From: CAYTBN01 sp964542165
GTDB taxonomy: Bacteria > Myxococcota_A > UBA796 > UBA9615 > CAYRNR01
NCBI GenBank assembly: GCA_964542165.1
Contig: CAZITQ010000015.1
Coordinates: 1-64,000 of the forward strand
Direction of reading: 5' to 3'
Length of the DNA stretch: 64,000 nucleotides
Positions within the stretch are counted from its first letter, which is position 1; every line of letters starts with the position of its first letter. The position numbers and the translations under genes were made by a program. The notes beneath the pieces are model-generated. The model was given only the letters and a program-made list of their open reading frames with translations. It was not told the origin of the DNA and ran no database searches. Positions 18,692-26,903 of this stretch are shown here, piece by piece.

Positions 18692-18717
18692 CGCGAGACT
18701 TTCCGTAGTGTCTCGCG
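18692..18717. repeat. Inverted repeat (8-bp stem) after the 18767 gene
   Basis: CGCGAGAC and GTCTCGCG are separated by 10 bases, between the end of the leftward lipoprotein gene and the start region of the barrel gene. A second palindrome CGGGTGT-cc-ACACCCG lies at 18668-18683. No T-tract follows, so a terminator or an operator are both possible. Confidence 0.5.
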
Positions 18718-18766
18718 AGCGGCCTTTGGGCGCCAGGGTGTGTCGGGATTTGGTGGTGGAAGCGGG

Positions 18767-19267
18767 TCAGAACGAGGTGCCGACGATCTGCACCTCGCGG
18801 AAGCAGTCCAGCTCCCCATCGGGGGTCCCGCCACCGGCCCCGTCGCGGTAGTCCACGTCCATCAGGACATACCCGTCCATGCTCCCCTTGGTGGAGTCCT
18901 CGAGATCGGCTCCCAGCGCGCCATAGCTGGTCACCGTGACCACGCCGCCGCCGTCCACCACACAATCGCCGCCCATGTAGTAGCTCTCGTTCACGTCCAC
19001 GGTGCCGCCGAGGTCACAGGCGACGAAGTGGAATTGCAGGTCACCGCCGTCTTGCTCGATCTCCAGCATGCCCGCTGCGCCGTTGGCCGTGAGCCAGGTG
19101 AGGAACGACTCGGGGGGGAGATCGGGGTCCTGGGAGAGACAATCCCCGTCGAGGAGGGTCACGGCGAGCGGGTAGGTCCCCGCAACCTGGGGGAGTTCGT
19201 CCTCCGGGGGTGGGCAGCCCGCCATACAGAGGGCCGCAGCGGCGAATCCGGAGGCGATTCGCCTCAA
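18767..19267 (-). CDS. Small lipoprotein of unknown function
   Basis: 166 residues if translation starts at TTG 19267, which overlaps the stop of the cyclase gene as TTGA. This start gives two Arg, a hydrophobic core and a lipobox ending CMAGC; the next Met would destroy the lipobox. The mature part is acidic, rich in Gly and Asp, and has a few Cys (DGDC, ACDL, GDC, DCF) that could pair. No family recognised. It is last in a leftward run starting at 24262. Confidence 0.72.
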   Translation of the reverse strand: MRRIASGFAAAALCMAGCPPPEDELPQVAGTYPLAVTLLDGDCLSQDPDLPPESFLTWLTANGAAGMLEIEQDGGDLQFHFVACDLGGTVDVNESYYMGGDCVVDGGGVVTVTSYGALGADLEDSTKGSMDGYVLMDVDYRDGAGGGTPDGELDCFREVQIVGTSF

Positions 19268-22200
19268 AGCAACGTCTCCAACACCCGCTCCGCGTGCTCG
19301 ATGGGTAGCGGGACGGGTTCCGAGCCCCCCTCCGGAAGGGACTCGAAGCGGGTCCCGAAGGTCAGGAAGTTCTCGTCGATCTTGTCGCGCAAGAAGAGCT
19401 GGAGCACACGATCGAAGTCGACCCCTCCCCCGCTCGCCGGCGTGATCGGGTAACGGTGCAGGTCGAACAGCTTGTCCCTGAAGAGCCGCCCGATCCAGAC
19501 CTCGGCGGAGGCACCGCCGCCCAGGAACACGATGTAGTAGTCGGCCAGCATCTGCTCCAGATCGGGTCGGGCCAGGGGATCCGACGCCTCCGGTGCGGGC
19601 CGCACCGGTTCGGGCCGTCGCGGCGCGGGTTCCGGAGGCGCGCTGGGCGGAGTCATCAGCGTTCTGACCTGCTCGGCGAAGGCGTCGTCGAGCACGCCGA
19701 GCAGACTCCGGGGGCCCGAGGGCGGGGCAGGCAGGGGATCGGATTGCGACGCGGGAACCCGGGGAGACTCCTCGCCCCAGACCTGCCCGTCCGCCGCGGG
19801 CCAGGAGAGCCCCTCGCTCTCCTCGGAGACCGGCGAGACGAGGGACTCCTCCGACTCGTCCGCCTGCACACCACCGAATGGCGGGGGCGTCGCCGGGGGA
19901 GGCGGTTGCTGGATCTCCTCCAGGCGCGGCGGGGGCGAGCCCGCCGAGGGATCGGTATGGTCCTCCGGTGGTTTCGCATCGGGATCGCCGCTGACTCCGT
20001 CCGAGGCGAAGGGCACGAACAGCGCCTCGTCCCCCGCCGGGCCGCCGCTGTCCTCCCCGCTCTCCTCCTCCTCTTCCATGCCTTCGAACTTGTTGAGGAA
20101 GTCCGTCAGGTAGGCCTGCAGCTCGTCGTCGTCGAGATCCTCCTCGGATTCGTCCCCCGCCTGGCCGTCGGCGGTGCTGGCCCCGAGGGGACCGTCCCCC
20201 CCGCCGAGGGCCCACTGCTCCAGCGAGGAATCCAGCCCGCCGCTCTCCTCCACGTCGGACCCCACCGACTCGTGCTCCAGGGACACGGGCTCGTCATTGT
20301 CGAGTGCCTGGAGGACCGAAGGCGCGGCGTCCGGCGGCTGCTCCACCCCGGGGTCCGGGATGTCCGGCGCCGACCCGGCCGCCGACTCCGGTACCGACTC
20401 CGGCATGGACTCGGGCCGGGTCTTGGTACGGCCGTGAGACCTCTCGTACATGAAGTCGGGGAGCTCTGCTGCCAGATGCTCGTCGGGCTGAGCGGCGGCG
20501 GGGGGTGTGGGTACCTCCCACGAACCGGTGACGGGATCGGCGCCCGCGGGGTTGGTGGCCGCGGCACGCTCGTCCCGGCGAAGGAAGTCCAGGTAGTCGT
20601 CCTCGCGGAACACCTTGACCTCGAAGACGACCGACTCCGAGCGCTCGATGCCCTTGAGCTTGGGGACGCTGGTCAGCCGCCGCACCGCGAACACACCGTC
20701 CGTCTCCGGGTCCAGGAACAGCAGCTCGAAGCGGTAGTAGGCCGGCAGCGCCGACCTCCCGCCGATCTCCAGGGTCATGTCGGTCCCGCGCAGCCAGTGG
20801 GGCAGCCGTTCCCGGCGGACCATCTCCCGCAGCTCGCTGAAGGTCGCGCGGTCGATGCAGATGCCTGTGTTGTTGAGGACCTCCTCGCGGACGGTGACCT
20901 CGAACATGCCGAGGGGATCCGTCTCCTCCACGCGAGCCTCGTCGCCCCGGGCCGACAGGAACGTCTCCCCCCCGCGCTTGCCCGAGTTGAGCCGGCTGGC
21001 GCGGTTGATGGTGGGACCGATGGCTCGCAGACGAACCGTGGCTTCCCCGGTCTCGGCCCGGTCGGGGACGTTGACCAGGGTGTAGTCGCCGGTGGCGATC
21101 CCGACCCGAAAGCCCTCCTGGGCGAAGGGATTGGCCACCGGGCGGGAGAATGGCCGGAACTGGATCCGCCGGTTCTCGGCGTAGCTCTCGCTGAACCGGG
21201 CCACGTAGCGCAGCGCGCTGAGGGCGTCCGGGAGGATGTCCAGGATGGCGTCGCCCTCGAACCCCTCCGGCTTGCCACCGAAGTCGCCCAGCTCCTGACG
21301 GACGCGGAAGAGGCGCTCGAGGGCCAGCGCCGCCAGCTCCCCGCGCTCGTGCAGCTCCACGTCACCGGCCACGGACGCCTTGGACGTGCTGAAGAACAGC
21401 TCGCGGGTCTTGGCCGTGAACCCGATCAGGTCCACGAACACGGCGGTTCCGCTGCGGTTGCGCCGGAACAGCTCGTAGTAGCTCCCGAGATCCACGGGGA
21501 CCGACGACTTGCGCAGCTCGTCCGGCCCGTGGAAGTACCCCCCACGCCGCTCCTCCACGTCGATCTGAAGGCCATGGAGGGCGTCGAACACGTCCAGTGC
21601 CCGCAGGTCCCGCGCCAGCGTCAGGAGCCGGGGCTCCCCCCGCCGGAGCTCATCCGGCGCGTCCAGCTCGGACAGGAAGGCCTTCGAGTAGCGCCCCAGC
21701 TGCCCGGTCAAGGCGCGCCGCGTGTTGATCTGCTCCAGGTGAGAGAGCAGGTACCGGAGGACCTCGTCGCGGAACACCAGCGACCAGCCGAGCTTGTGGC
21801 TCAGCACCGCAGCAGCGTCGCTCTCGTCCACCTTGCCGTGATCCGGCAGGCCCTCCAGCGGGATGGTCCGGGCGTGCTCCACGGCGTCGGCGCCGAAGAA
21901 CTGGGAGACGAAGAAGCTCTCGGTGCCCGAGAGTGCGCGCTCCCCGCGGTGGGCGTACAGGTCCTCGATCACGGCCCGCAGGGCGGAGATCACCTGCTCG
22001 ACCACCTTGGGCGACAGGCCGTAGTCCTTGACCGCCAGCAGGGCCCGGGGCTGGAACTCGGCAAGGAAGCCGGGAGGTAGCGCAAGCGCCAGCCGGTTGG
22101 TGGCCATGGCCGAGTGCAGGGCGTTGGGTCGGGCGTCACCGACCATGTGCGAGATGGTTCGGTTGGCCAGCTCGTTGCGCGAGACCAGAGCCTGCACCAG

Positions 22201-22737
22201 GCCCCGCCGACGCTGGATCACGTCCAGCTCCAGGTCCGTCGCGCTGCCCACCCCGTCCGCGATCGTGCTCAGCCACGAATCCCGGACGCCGGGGGAGATC
22301 TCACCCATCCACGCGCGCAGGTGCTCGGTGGGATTGAGGACGAGCGCAACGATCTTCGACAGGTGGATCCACAGCACGCTGTCCAGGCGGAACACGGTCC
22401 CGTGGGCGCGGGTCTGGGCCAGCAGCTCGGCGAGGGTCGCGAAGTAGGGCTCCTTCTGCAGGTCCTCCACGTCGGTGGAGACGGCCGCGTCGAGGCCGCC
22501 GATGCCCCGCAGCCGCTCCAGCTCGTCGGCCATGTATTCGACCATCCGCTCGATCAGGGGCGGGCTGGGCACCACGGGGTAGGCGTGTTGGTTCGGGCGC
22601 GCGACCTTGCGGTAGCCCACGACCTGGAGGGGGGGAATGGCCGCCCGCACACCGGGGAGTGTCCGATCCAGATCCCGCTCGTCGCGCACGAATCGGCAGC
22701 GAGCCAGGATCTTCGCCAGGGTGTCGGTGTCACTCAT
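19264..22737 (-). CDS. Large class III adenylate/guanylate cyclase domain protein
   Basis: 1157 residues. The first 420 are helical and of unknown type. A class III nucleotide cyclase domain covers about 430-620: metal Asp436 (VDLIGFT), Asp496 (GFEGDAI), and the transition-state Asn and Arg in TINRASRL. The metal residues are 60 apart instead of about 44, so there is an insertion. Residues about 750-1040 are a disordered Pro, Glu and Ser-rich linker, and about 100 ordered residues end the protein (LADYYIVFLGGG onward). No transmembrane helix is evident, so it acts in the cytosol. It probably makes a cyclic nucleotide; substrate cannot be told. Confidence 0.87.
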   Translation of the reverse strand: MSDTDTLAKILARCRFVRDERDLDRTLPGVRAAIPPLQVVGYRKVARPNQHAYPVVPSPPLIERMVEYMADELERLRGIGGLDAAVSTDVEDLQKEPYFATLAELLAQTRAHGTVFRLDSVLWIHLSKIVALVLNPTEHLRAWMGEISPGVRDSWLSTIADGVGSATDLELDVIQRRRGLVQALVSRNELANRTISHMVGDARPNALHSAMATNRLALALPPGFLAEFQPRALLAVKDYGLSPKVVEQVISALRAVIEDLYAHRGERALSGTESFFVSQFFGADAVEHARTIPLEGLPDHGKVDESDAAAVLSHKLGWSLVFRDEVLRYLLSHLEQINTRRALTGQLGRYSKAFLSELDAPDELRRGEPRLLTLARDLRALDVFDALHGLQIDVEERRGGYFHGPDELRKSSVPVDLGSYYELFRRNRSGTAVFVDLIGFTAKTRELFFSTSKASVAGDVELHERGELAALALERLFRVRQELGDFGGKPEGFEGDAILDILPDALSALRYVARFSESYAENRRIQFRPFSRPVANPFAQEGFRVGIATGDYTLVNVPDRAETGEATVRLRAIGPTINRASRLNSGKRGGETFLSARGDEARVEETDPLGMFEVTVREEVLNNTGICIDRATFSELREMVRRERLPHWLRGTDMTLEIGGRSALPAYYRFELLFLDPETDGVFAVRRLTSVPKLKGIERSESVVFEVKVFREDDYLDFLRRDERAAATNPAGADPVTGSWEVPTPPAAAQPDEHLAAELPDFMYERSHGRTKTRPESMPESVPESAAGSAPDIPDPGVEQPPDAAPSVLQALDNDEPVSLEHESVGSDVEESGGLDSSLEQWALGGGDGPLGASTADGQAGDESEEDLDDDELQAYLTDFLNKFEGMEEEEESGEDSGGPAGDEALFVPFASDGVSGDPDAKPPEDHTDPSAGSPPPRLEEIQQPPPPATPPPFGGVQADESEESLVSPVSEESEGLSWPAADGQVWGEESPRVPASQSDPLPAPPSGPRSLLGVLDDAFAEQVRTLMTPPSAPPEPAPRRPEPVRPAPEASDPLARPDLEQMLADYYIVFLGGGASAEVWIGRLFRDKLFDLHRYPITPASGGGVDFDRVLQLFLRDKIDENFLTFGTRFESLPEGGSEPVPLPIEHAERVLETLL

Positions 22738-22823
22738 GGTGCTCGTCCAAGCTCGGGATTATCCCACACGCGGGTCGGACGCGCAGCCCGTCCTCGGCGC
22801 GGGCGCTGCCAGATTTCAGCCGC

Positions 22824-23345
22824 TCAGGGGTAGAGCCAGCTGGAGAGCAGGGCGCGGGTCTCTGGATCCGCCGACGGCGGCACGTGGATCCACAGAAACG
22901 CGCGCTCGCGCGGGCGGACGAACACGATCGGATACGGCACCGTGCGCGGCCCCCGGTCGTCCCTGACGAACACCACGGGGTACGCCACGACCAGGGGATC
23001 GCCGTCGTGAGCGTCATACTCCAGCGTCCCGGCGGCGGAGGCCAGACACGCCCCCAGCTCGTCGAATCCCTCGCCCACCTCGAGCTGCACGTCCACCGGC
23101 AGCCCGTCGCGGCCCACGGTGAACCGCAGGGTCACCTCACCCGGATCCCGGGCGCCCGTGTGCTCGAGGAAACAGGCCTGAAACGCACCGTTGGCGGCGT
23201 GGAGGACGTCCCGGACCTCCCCGACCATGAGATAGCGATCGGTGAGCGTTCCCGATTCCTCCAGGACGCTCGCTCCCTGCGCCGAAGCCACCCCGGCCGC
23301 CGTGAGGACGACGAACGCGAGGGCCAGCTGGACGGACCTGCGCAT
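22824..23345 (-). CDS. Exported AgmX/PglI C-terminal-like protein
   Basis: 173 residues. Signal peptide of about 22 residues ending ASAQ. The mature part has two spaced Cys (QACFLEH and GACLASA) around a GEVTLRFTVGRDG strand-turn, the pattern of the AgmX/PglI C-terminal domain, which resembles TonB-C and is common in myxobacterial envelope proteins. Its ATG shares one base with the stop of the upstream lipoprotein gene (TGATG), so the two are coupled. Likely a periplasmic adaptor; partner unknown. Confidence 0.75.
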   Translation of the reverse strand: MRRSVQLALAFVVLTAAGVASAQGASVLEESGTLTDRYLMVGEVRDVLHAANGAFQACFLEHTGARDPGEVTLRFTVGRDGLPVDVQLEVGEGFDELGACLASAAGTLEYDAHDGDPLVVAYPVVFVRDDRGPRTVPYPIVFVRPRERAFLWIHVPPSADPETRALLSSWLYP

Positions 23346-24262
23346 CAGAGACTCCTCCGGATGACCGTGCGGCTCTGGTCGCGCTGCTTCAGCTCGGCGC
23401 GCACCTCACCTTCCTCCCCCTTGCGAGGGTCGAAGGGGCCCTCGAAGGTCTGGATGGTGCGCTCCAGATCGATGGTGTAGCTGTGCTCCTGTAGATCGTT
23501 GCGGTCCAGGGAGAACAGCAGCTCCCCCTCCACCGTCCCCTCCCCGGTCACCCGCGTGACGTGGGAGGGATCACGGCCCAGCGCGCGCTCGTGAATCGTC
23601 CCCGAGTAGGTCAGCTGTACGCAGGCCTTGCCGATCAGGCAGGGCTCGGGTTCCGTGGTGCGCGTCCAGGCGACCTCCCAGGTCTGGTGGGCCTCGCTGA
23701 ACCCATCGATCCGCAGAGGAAACGTCGTCCGCACCCGGGCGGGGACGCCCACGTCGGGCAACTCGGTGGGCAGGCGGACCATCAGCTGGGGAAAGAGCTC
23801 GGCGAAGAGCTCGCCGTAGCGGCCATATCCGGCGAAGTGTTCGTAGCCCACCGCCTCGAAGACCTCGCCGCTGTCGAAGGTACGCATGGCCACGGACTTG
23901 CCGACCAGGCCGTCCACGTCGATATCCACCGGTCCTTCGGGGGTCTCTTGCCGGCCCTCGACGGCAGCCAGCCGGACCACCACGCCGGAGGTGCGGTCGA
24001 CGAAGTACTGGGCCTTGAACTTCTCCAGCGTCCCGCTCAGCGAGAACACCACGTCGACCAGCTCGGACTCCATGGCCGTCACCTGATCCGCGGTCGGACC
24101 GGCGGGCAGCTTCTCGAACAGGGTACGGAGGCGGTGTTCGGTCTCGAACTCGTAGTCGAGGGTGAGGTCGTCCGGTGTGTTCCAGCGCAGGGAGCGCACA
24201 CTCCAGCCGCAGGAGCTCACCAGAAAGCCGAGGAGGAGCAGGATCATGCCGCGGGTGCGCAT
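23345..24262 (-). CDS. Lipoprotein of unknown function
   Basis: 305 residues from the ATG that begins a classical lipoprotein signal (MRTRGM, Leu-rich core, lipobox VSSC). The frame is open 18 codons further but that part is not signal-like. The mature protein is strand-rich with an acidic bias and one Cys pair (PCLIGKACVQL). No family recognised. First gene of a leftward run with the AgmX/PglI-like protein, the cyclase and a small lipoprotein. Confidence 0.8.
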   Translation of the reverse strand: MRTRGMILLLLGFLVSSCGWSVRSLRWNTPDDLTLDYEFETEHRLRTLFEKLPAGPTADQVTAMESELVDVVFSLSGTLEKFKAQYFVDRTSGVVVRLAAVEGRQETPEGPVDIDVDGLVGKSVAMRTFDSGEVFEAVGYEHFAGYGRYGELFAELFPQLMVRLPTELPDVGVPARVRTTFPLRIDGFSEAHQTWEVAWTRTTEPEPCLIGKACVQLTYSGTIHERALGRDPSHVTRVTGEGTVEGELLFSLDRNDLQEHSYTIDLERTIQTFEGPFDPRKGEEGEVRAELKQRDQSRTVIRRSL

Positions 24263-24552
24263 GGCCCGCCATGATAGCGGGATCCCCCCACCCCGGCCGG
24301 ACAAATCCGTCCGCACCGGCGACGGCCGGGGGGGTGGCGCGCCGGCTCGGGGAGGGTGGCGGGGGGAAGATCGCCGAAAAGCTCGGGGCCTCCGCCTAAC
24401 CCATCGAGATCACAGCGTTCCAAAACTGCACAAAAAATAGGCAATCCGGAGCAACCCAAGGCACGCCGTCACTAGCGCGTCACAATTCTCAGCTCACCCA
24501 CAGGGTTTTCCACAGGCCCTGTGGGTGGTTCGGAAAACCCCAGCCACGACGC
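24263..24552. other. Intergenic region with AT-richer segment
   Basis: 290 bases between the lipoprotein gene and the DUF72 gene. 24410-24490 is clearly less GC-rich than its surroundings. No gene seen; hairpins at 24496-24540 are listed separately. Confidence 0.6.
24496..24540. repeat. Two overlapping, mutually exclusive inverted repeats
   Basis: ACCCACAGGG (24496-24505) pairs perfectly with CCCTGTGGGT (24517-24526). GGGTTTTCC (24503-24511) pairs perfectly with GGAAAACCC (24532-24540). The pairs share bases 24503-24505, so both stems cannot form at once. The site is just downstream of the leftward DUF72 gene (ends 24553). No clear T-tract follows, so a terminator call is weak. Confidence 0.6.
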
Positions 24553-25353
24553 TCAGTTGCCGACGTCGGCCTGCCGCAGGAGCCCTCCCAGCTGGGTCGC
24601 GTTGGCGGGCGCGAACCCATCGCGATGGTTGTTGAACAGCACCATCACGGTCCGGCAGCGCTTGACCAGCTCCCGGATCCGGTCCACCCAGGGCAGCAGC
24701 TCGGCCTCGTCGTATCGGTAGGCGTACCGGTCGCCGGGATCCTCGGCCTGGTACCAGCGGGCCGCGTTGCGCCCGTGGAAGCGCAGGTAGCCGAGCTCGG
24801 TGGGGGCCATCGAGGTGATCGGGAACAACCCGGGCAGCCGGGGCTGGTCCACGTTGCACAGGCCGATCCCCCGCCGCCGGAGCCAGTCGAAGACCTCACG
24901 TCGGGCCCAGCCGCCGTTGCGCAGCTCCAGTACCAGGGGCAGGTCCCCCAGCTGGCGGTGCAGCCAGTTGACGTACCGGGCCGAATCCTTGGTGGGGTGG
25001 AAGGACTGGGGGAACTGCGCCAGCACCGCGCCCAGCACGCCCGCCTCGACCATCGGCGCCAGCGCCTCCACGAAGGACCGGGCGGCGGACTCGCTGCGGT
25101 CGCGCTCGTGGGTCAACCCCCCGTTGGCCTTGACGCTGAAGACCAGGCCCCCCTCCGTCCGCCGCACCATCCGCTCCATCGAGGCCGCGGTGGGCATCCG
25201 ATAGTAGGTGTAGTTCACCTCCAGCAGGTCGAAGCGGGAGGCGTAGTGGTCCAGCAGCTTCGTCCGCGGGGTTCCTTCGGGATAGAACGGACCGATCCAC
25301 TCCGGATAGGAGTAGCCGCTGCAACCGATCAGGAGGCGGGCGCCGGTGGCCAT
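24553..25353 (-). CDS. DUF72 family protein (TIM-barrel-like)
   Basis: 266 residues starting MATGARLLIGCSGYSY. The family hallmarks are here: GCSGYSYPEW near the start, FYPEGTP, LEVNYTYYRMP, FSVKANGGLTHER, the central AQFPQSFHP, and the C-terminal YLRFHGR and FNNHRDGFAP. DUF72 (YecE-like) proteins have a TIM-barrel fold, occasionally linked to nucleic-acid metabolism, but the reaction is not established. Length is typical. Single gene, 44 bases after the neighbouring lipoprotein gene. Confidence 0.93.
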   Translation of the reverse strand: MATGARLLIGCSGYSYPEWIGPFYPEGTPRTKLLDHYASRFDLLEVNYTYYRMPTAASMERMVRRTEGGLVFSVKANGGLTHERDRSESAARSFVEALAPMVEAGVLGAVLAQFPQSFHPTKDSARYVNWLHRQLGDLPLVLELRNGGWARREVFDWLRRRGIGLCNVDQPRLPGLFPITSMAPTELGYLRFHGRNAARWYQAEDPGDRYAYRYDEAELLPWVDRIRELVKRCRTVMVLFNNHRDGFAPANATQLGGLLRQADVGN

Positions 25354-25397
25354 ACTGAACAATTGTACAGCCAACCAGGAGGGGGGGGAAGTCGGGA

Positions 25398-26696
25398 TCA
25401 GTGACCGGGCATCGCGTCGCCGGGGCGTCCCTCGGCGTCCTCGTCCACCCCCTCCTTGGGATCCTCGTCCCAGCACTGGAAGGACGCGCGCTGGAACCGC
25501 GCTCCCGTGAAGAACGCGGCGTTGGCGTTGTCGGAAGCCGCGACCACGATGTCGTCGGGGTAGATGCGCCACAGCTGACGACCGGGATTTCTGACGACCA
25601 CGAGGTCGCCGTCGGCGTCCTGGCGTGAGGTGTCGACGACCTTGACCTCGCAGTAGCAGGAGGTGGCCGTCTCGTGGTAGCCGACCGTGGAGCCCGCATC
25701 CGCGCCGTGGGAGTTGTACACGGTCATCGCATGTCCGACCTCGGCACCGTCGAGGGTCCCGCCGTTGACCCTCAGGATGCAGTCGTCCTCGTGCTCCTCG
25801 GCATAGACCTCCATCTGCTCGCACCAGGCCTCGAGGGCGGAGCAATCGTCCCGGGCTTCCTCGATCCACTCGCCCCCGGTCTTGGAGACGATGTCGAAGT
25901 CCGCGTTCCAGTCCGCGGAGTGGGCCCGGTGGTAGTCCCCGGAATCGGTGGAGAAGGCGCGCCCCTGGGGATCGTCGGGATCCCGTCCACCGGCGGTGAT
26001 CACGCCCGCGAGCATTCCCCGACCCCAGTCGTCGCCGTCGACCACGCCATCCCAGCCCTCGGGGACCACGCCCATCTGGTCGACCAGGGAATGGAGCACC
26101 GAGAGGGGCGCACAGATGCCCCGGCGGCGGGCCGGTTCATCGCCCTGCTCGTCGATGCTCTCCGGCTCGATGCCGGTGGTGCCGCAGTCCTCGCCGAGCA
26201 CCGCGAACTCGACCACGGTGTACAGCCCGTCCGGATCCACCTCGAAATCCTCGCCGTAGAAGGGTTCGGTCCAGTAGGGATCGAGCCAGAACACGGGTCC
26301 CTCCCCGGTGACGCCGGGCTCGACGCCGACCAGGTACTCGTGGCCCTGGTAGTGCGCCGCCAGGTGTTCCAACGCCCTCACCAACACCCCCTCCACGTCC
26401 TCGACCAGGTAGGGGTCCATCAAGCGCATCAGCCGCAGGTAGCTCAACCGTGACGCGAACTCGTCGGGCCGATAGGAGTCGTTGAGCGGCTTGACGGCAT
26501 CCCCATCCCCGACGCCGCCGCCGGGGATCGTCCATTCGCCGCCCTCCCCGCCGATCCGGTCACCGCCAGGCGTCGCGACGCCGCACCCCCGGGGATTGCA
26601 GGCCGAAAGGGGCAGGGCGAGGGTCGCGACCAACGCGGTGCGCCACAGCCAGGTGGGCGGGGTCGGGAGCCGGCGGGTGGAGGGGTCGAACGTCAT
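25398..26696 (-). CDS. Lipoprotein with possible papain-like Cys/His pair
   Basis: 432 residues from the second of two ATGs, chosen because AAGGAG lies six bases before it. Lipobox PLSAC after a hydrophobic core. A Gly-rich linker is followed by an acidic alpha/beta region. Cys195 in RGICAPLSVLHSL starts a helix-like stretch and His322 in VGHAMTVYNSHG sits on a strand, an arrangement seen in papain-fold peptidases and NlpC/C39-like proteins. Membership of a named family is not established, and other Cys residues could form disulfides. Leaderless context; function unknown. Confidence 0.75.
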   Translation of the reverse strand: MTFDPSTRRLPTPPTWLWRTALVATLALPLSACNPRGCGVATPGGDRIGGEGGEWTIPGGGVGDGDAVKPLNDSYRPDEFASRLSYLRLMRLMDPYLVEDVEGVLVRALEHLAAHYQGHEYLVGVEPGVTGEGPVFWLDPYWTEPFYGEDFEVDPDGLYTVVEFAVLGEDCGTTGIEPESIDEQGDEPARRRGICAPLSVLHSLVDQMGVVPEGWDGVVDGDDWGRGMLAGVITAGGRDPDDPQGRAFSTDSGDYHRAHSADWNADFDIVSKTGGEWIEEARDDCSALEAWCEQMEVYAEEHEDDCILRVNGGTLDGAEVGHAMTVYNSHGADAGSTVGYHETATSCYCEVKVVDTSRQDADGDLVVVRNPGRQLWRIYPDDIVVAASDNANAAFFTGARFQRASFQCWDEDPKEGVDEDAEGRPGDAMPGH

Positions 26697-26903
26697 GGTC
26701 ATCTCCTTCGAAGTCTTCGGTTCATCGGTCAGCGCTCGGTCCCCTTCCCGTAGCAATCCCGATGCCAGGCCGCGCGCCGGCTGGTGTTCGATGGACGTCG
26801 AACCGGTGCGAGGGGGCGGAGGCCGGGGCGGGTGGCGCGGCGGGTGTAGCGGAGCGTGTAGAGCGAACGGAGCCGGGTTACACCCGCAACCCGGGGCGGA
26901 CGT

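Noticed and set aside
24506..24514. DnaA box (TTTTCCACA) suggesting an origin
   Set aside because: A single box inside a hairpin, without dnaA, dnaN or a box cluster nearby.
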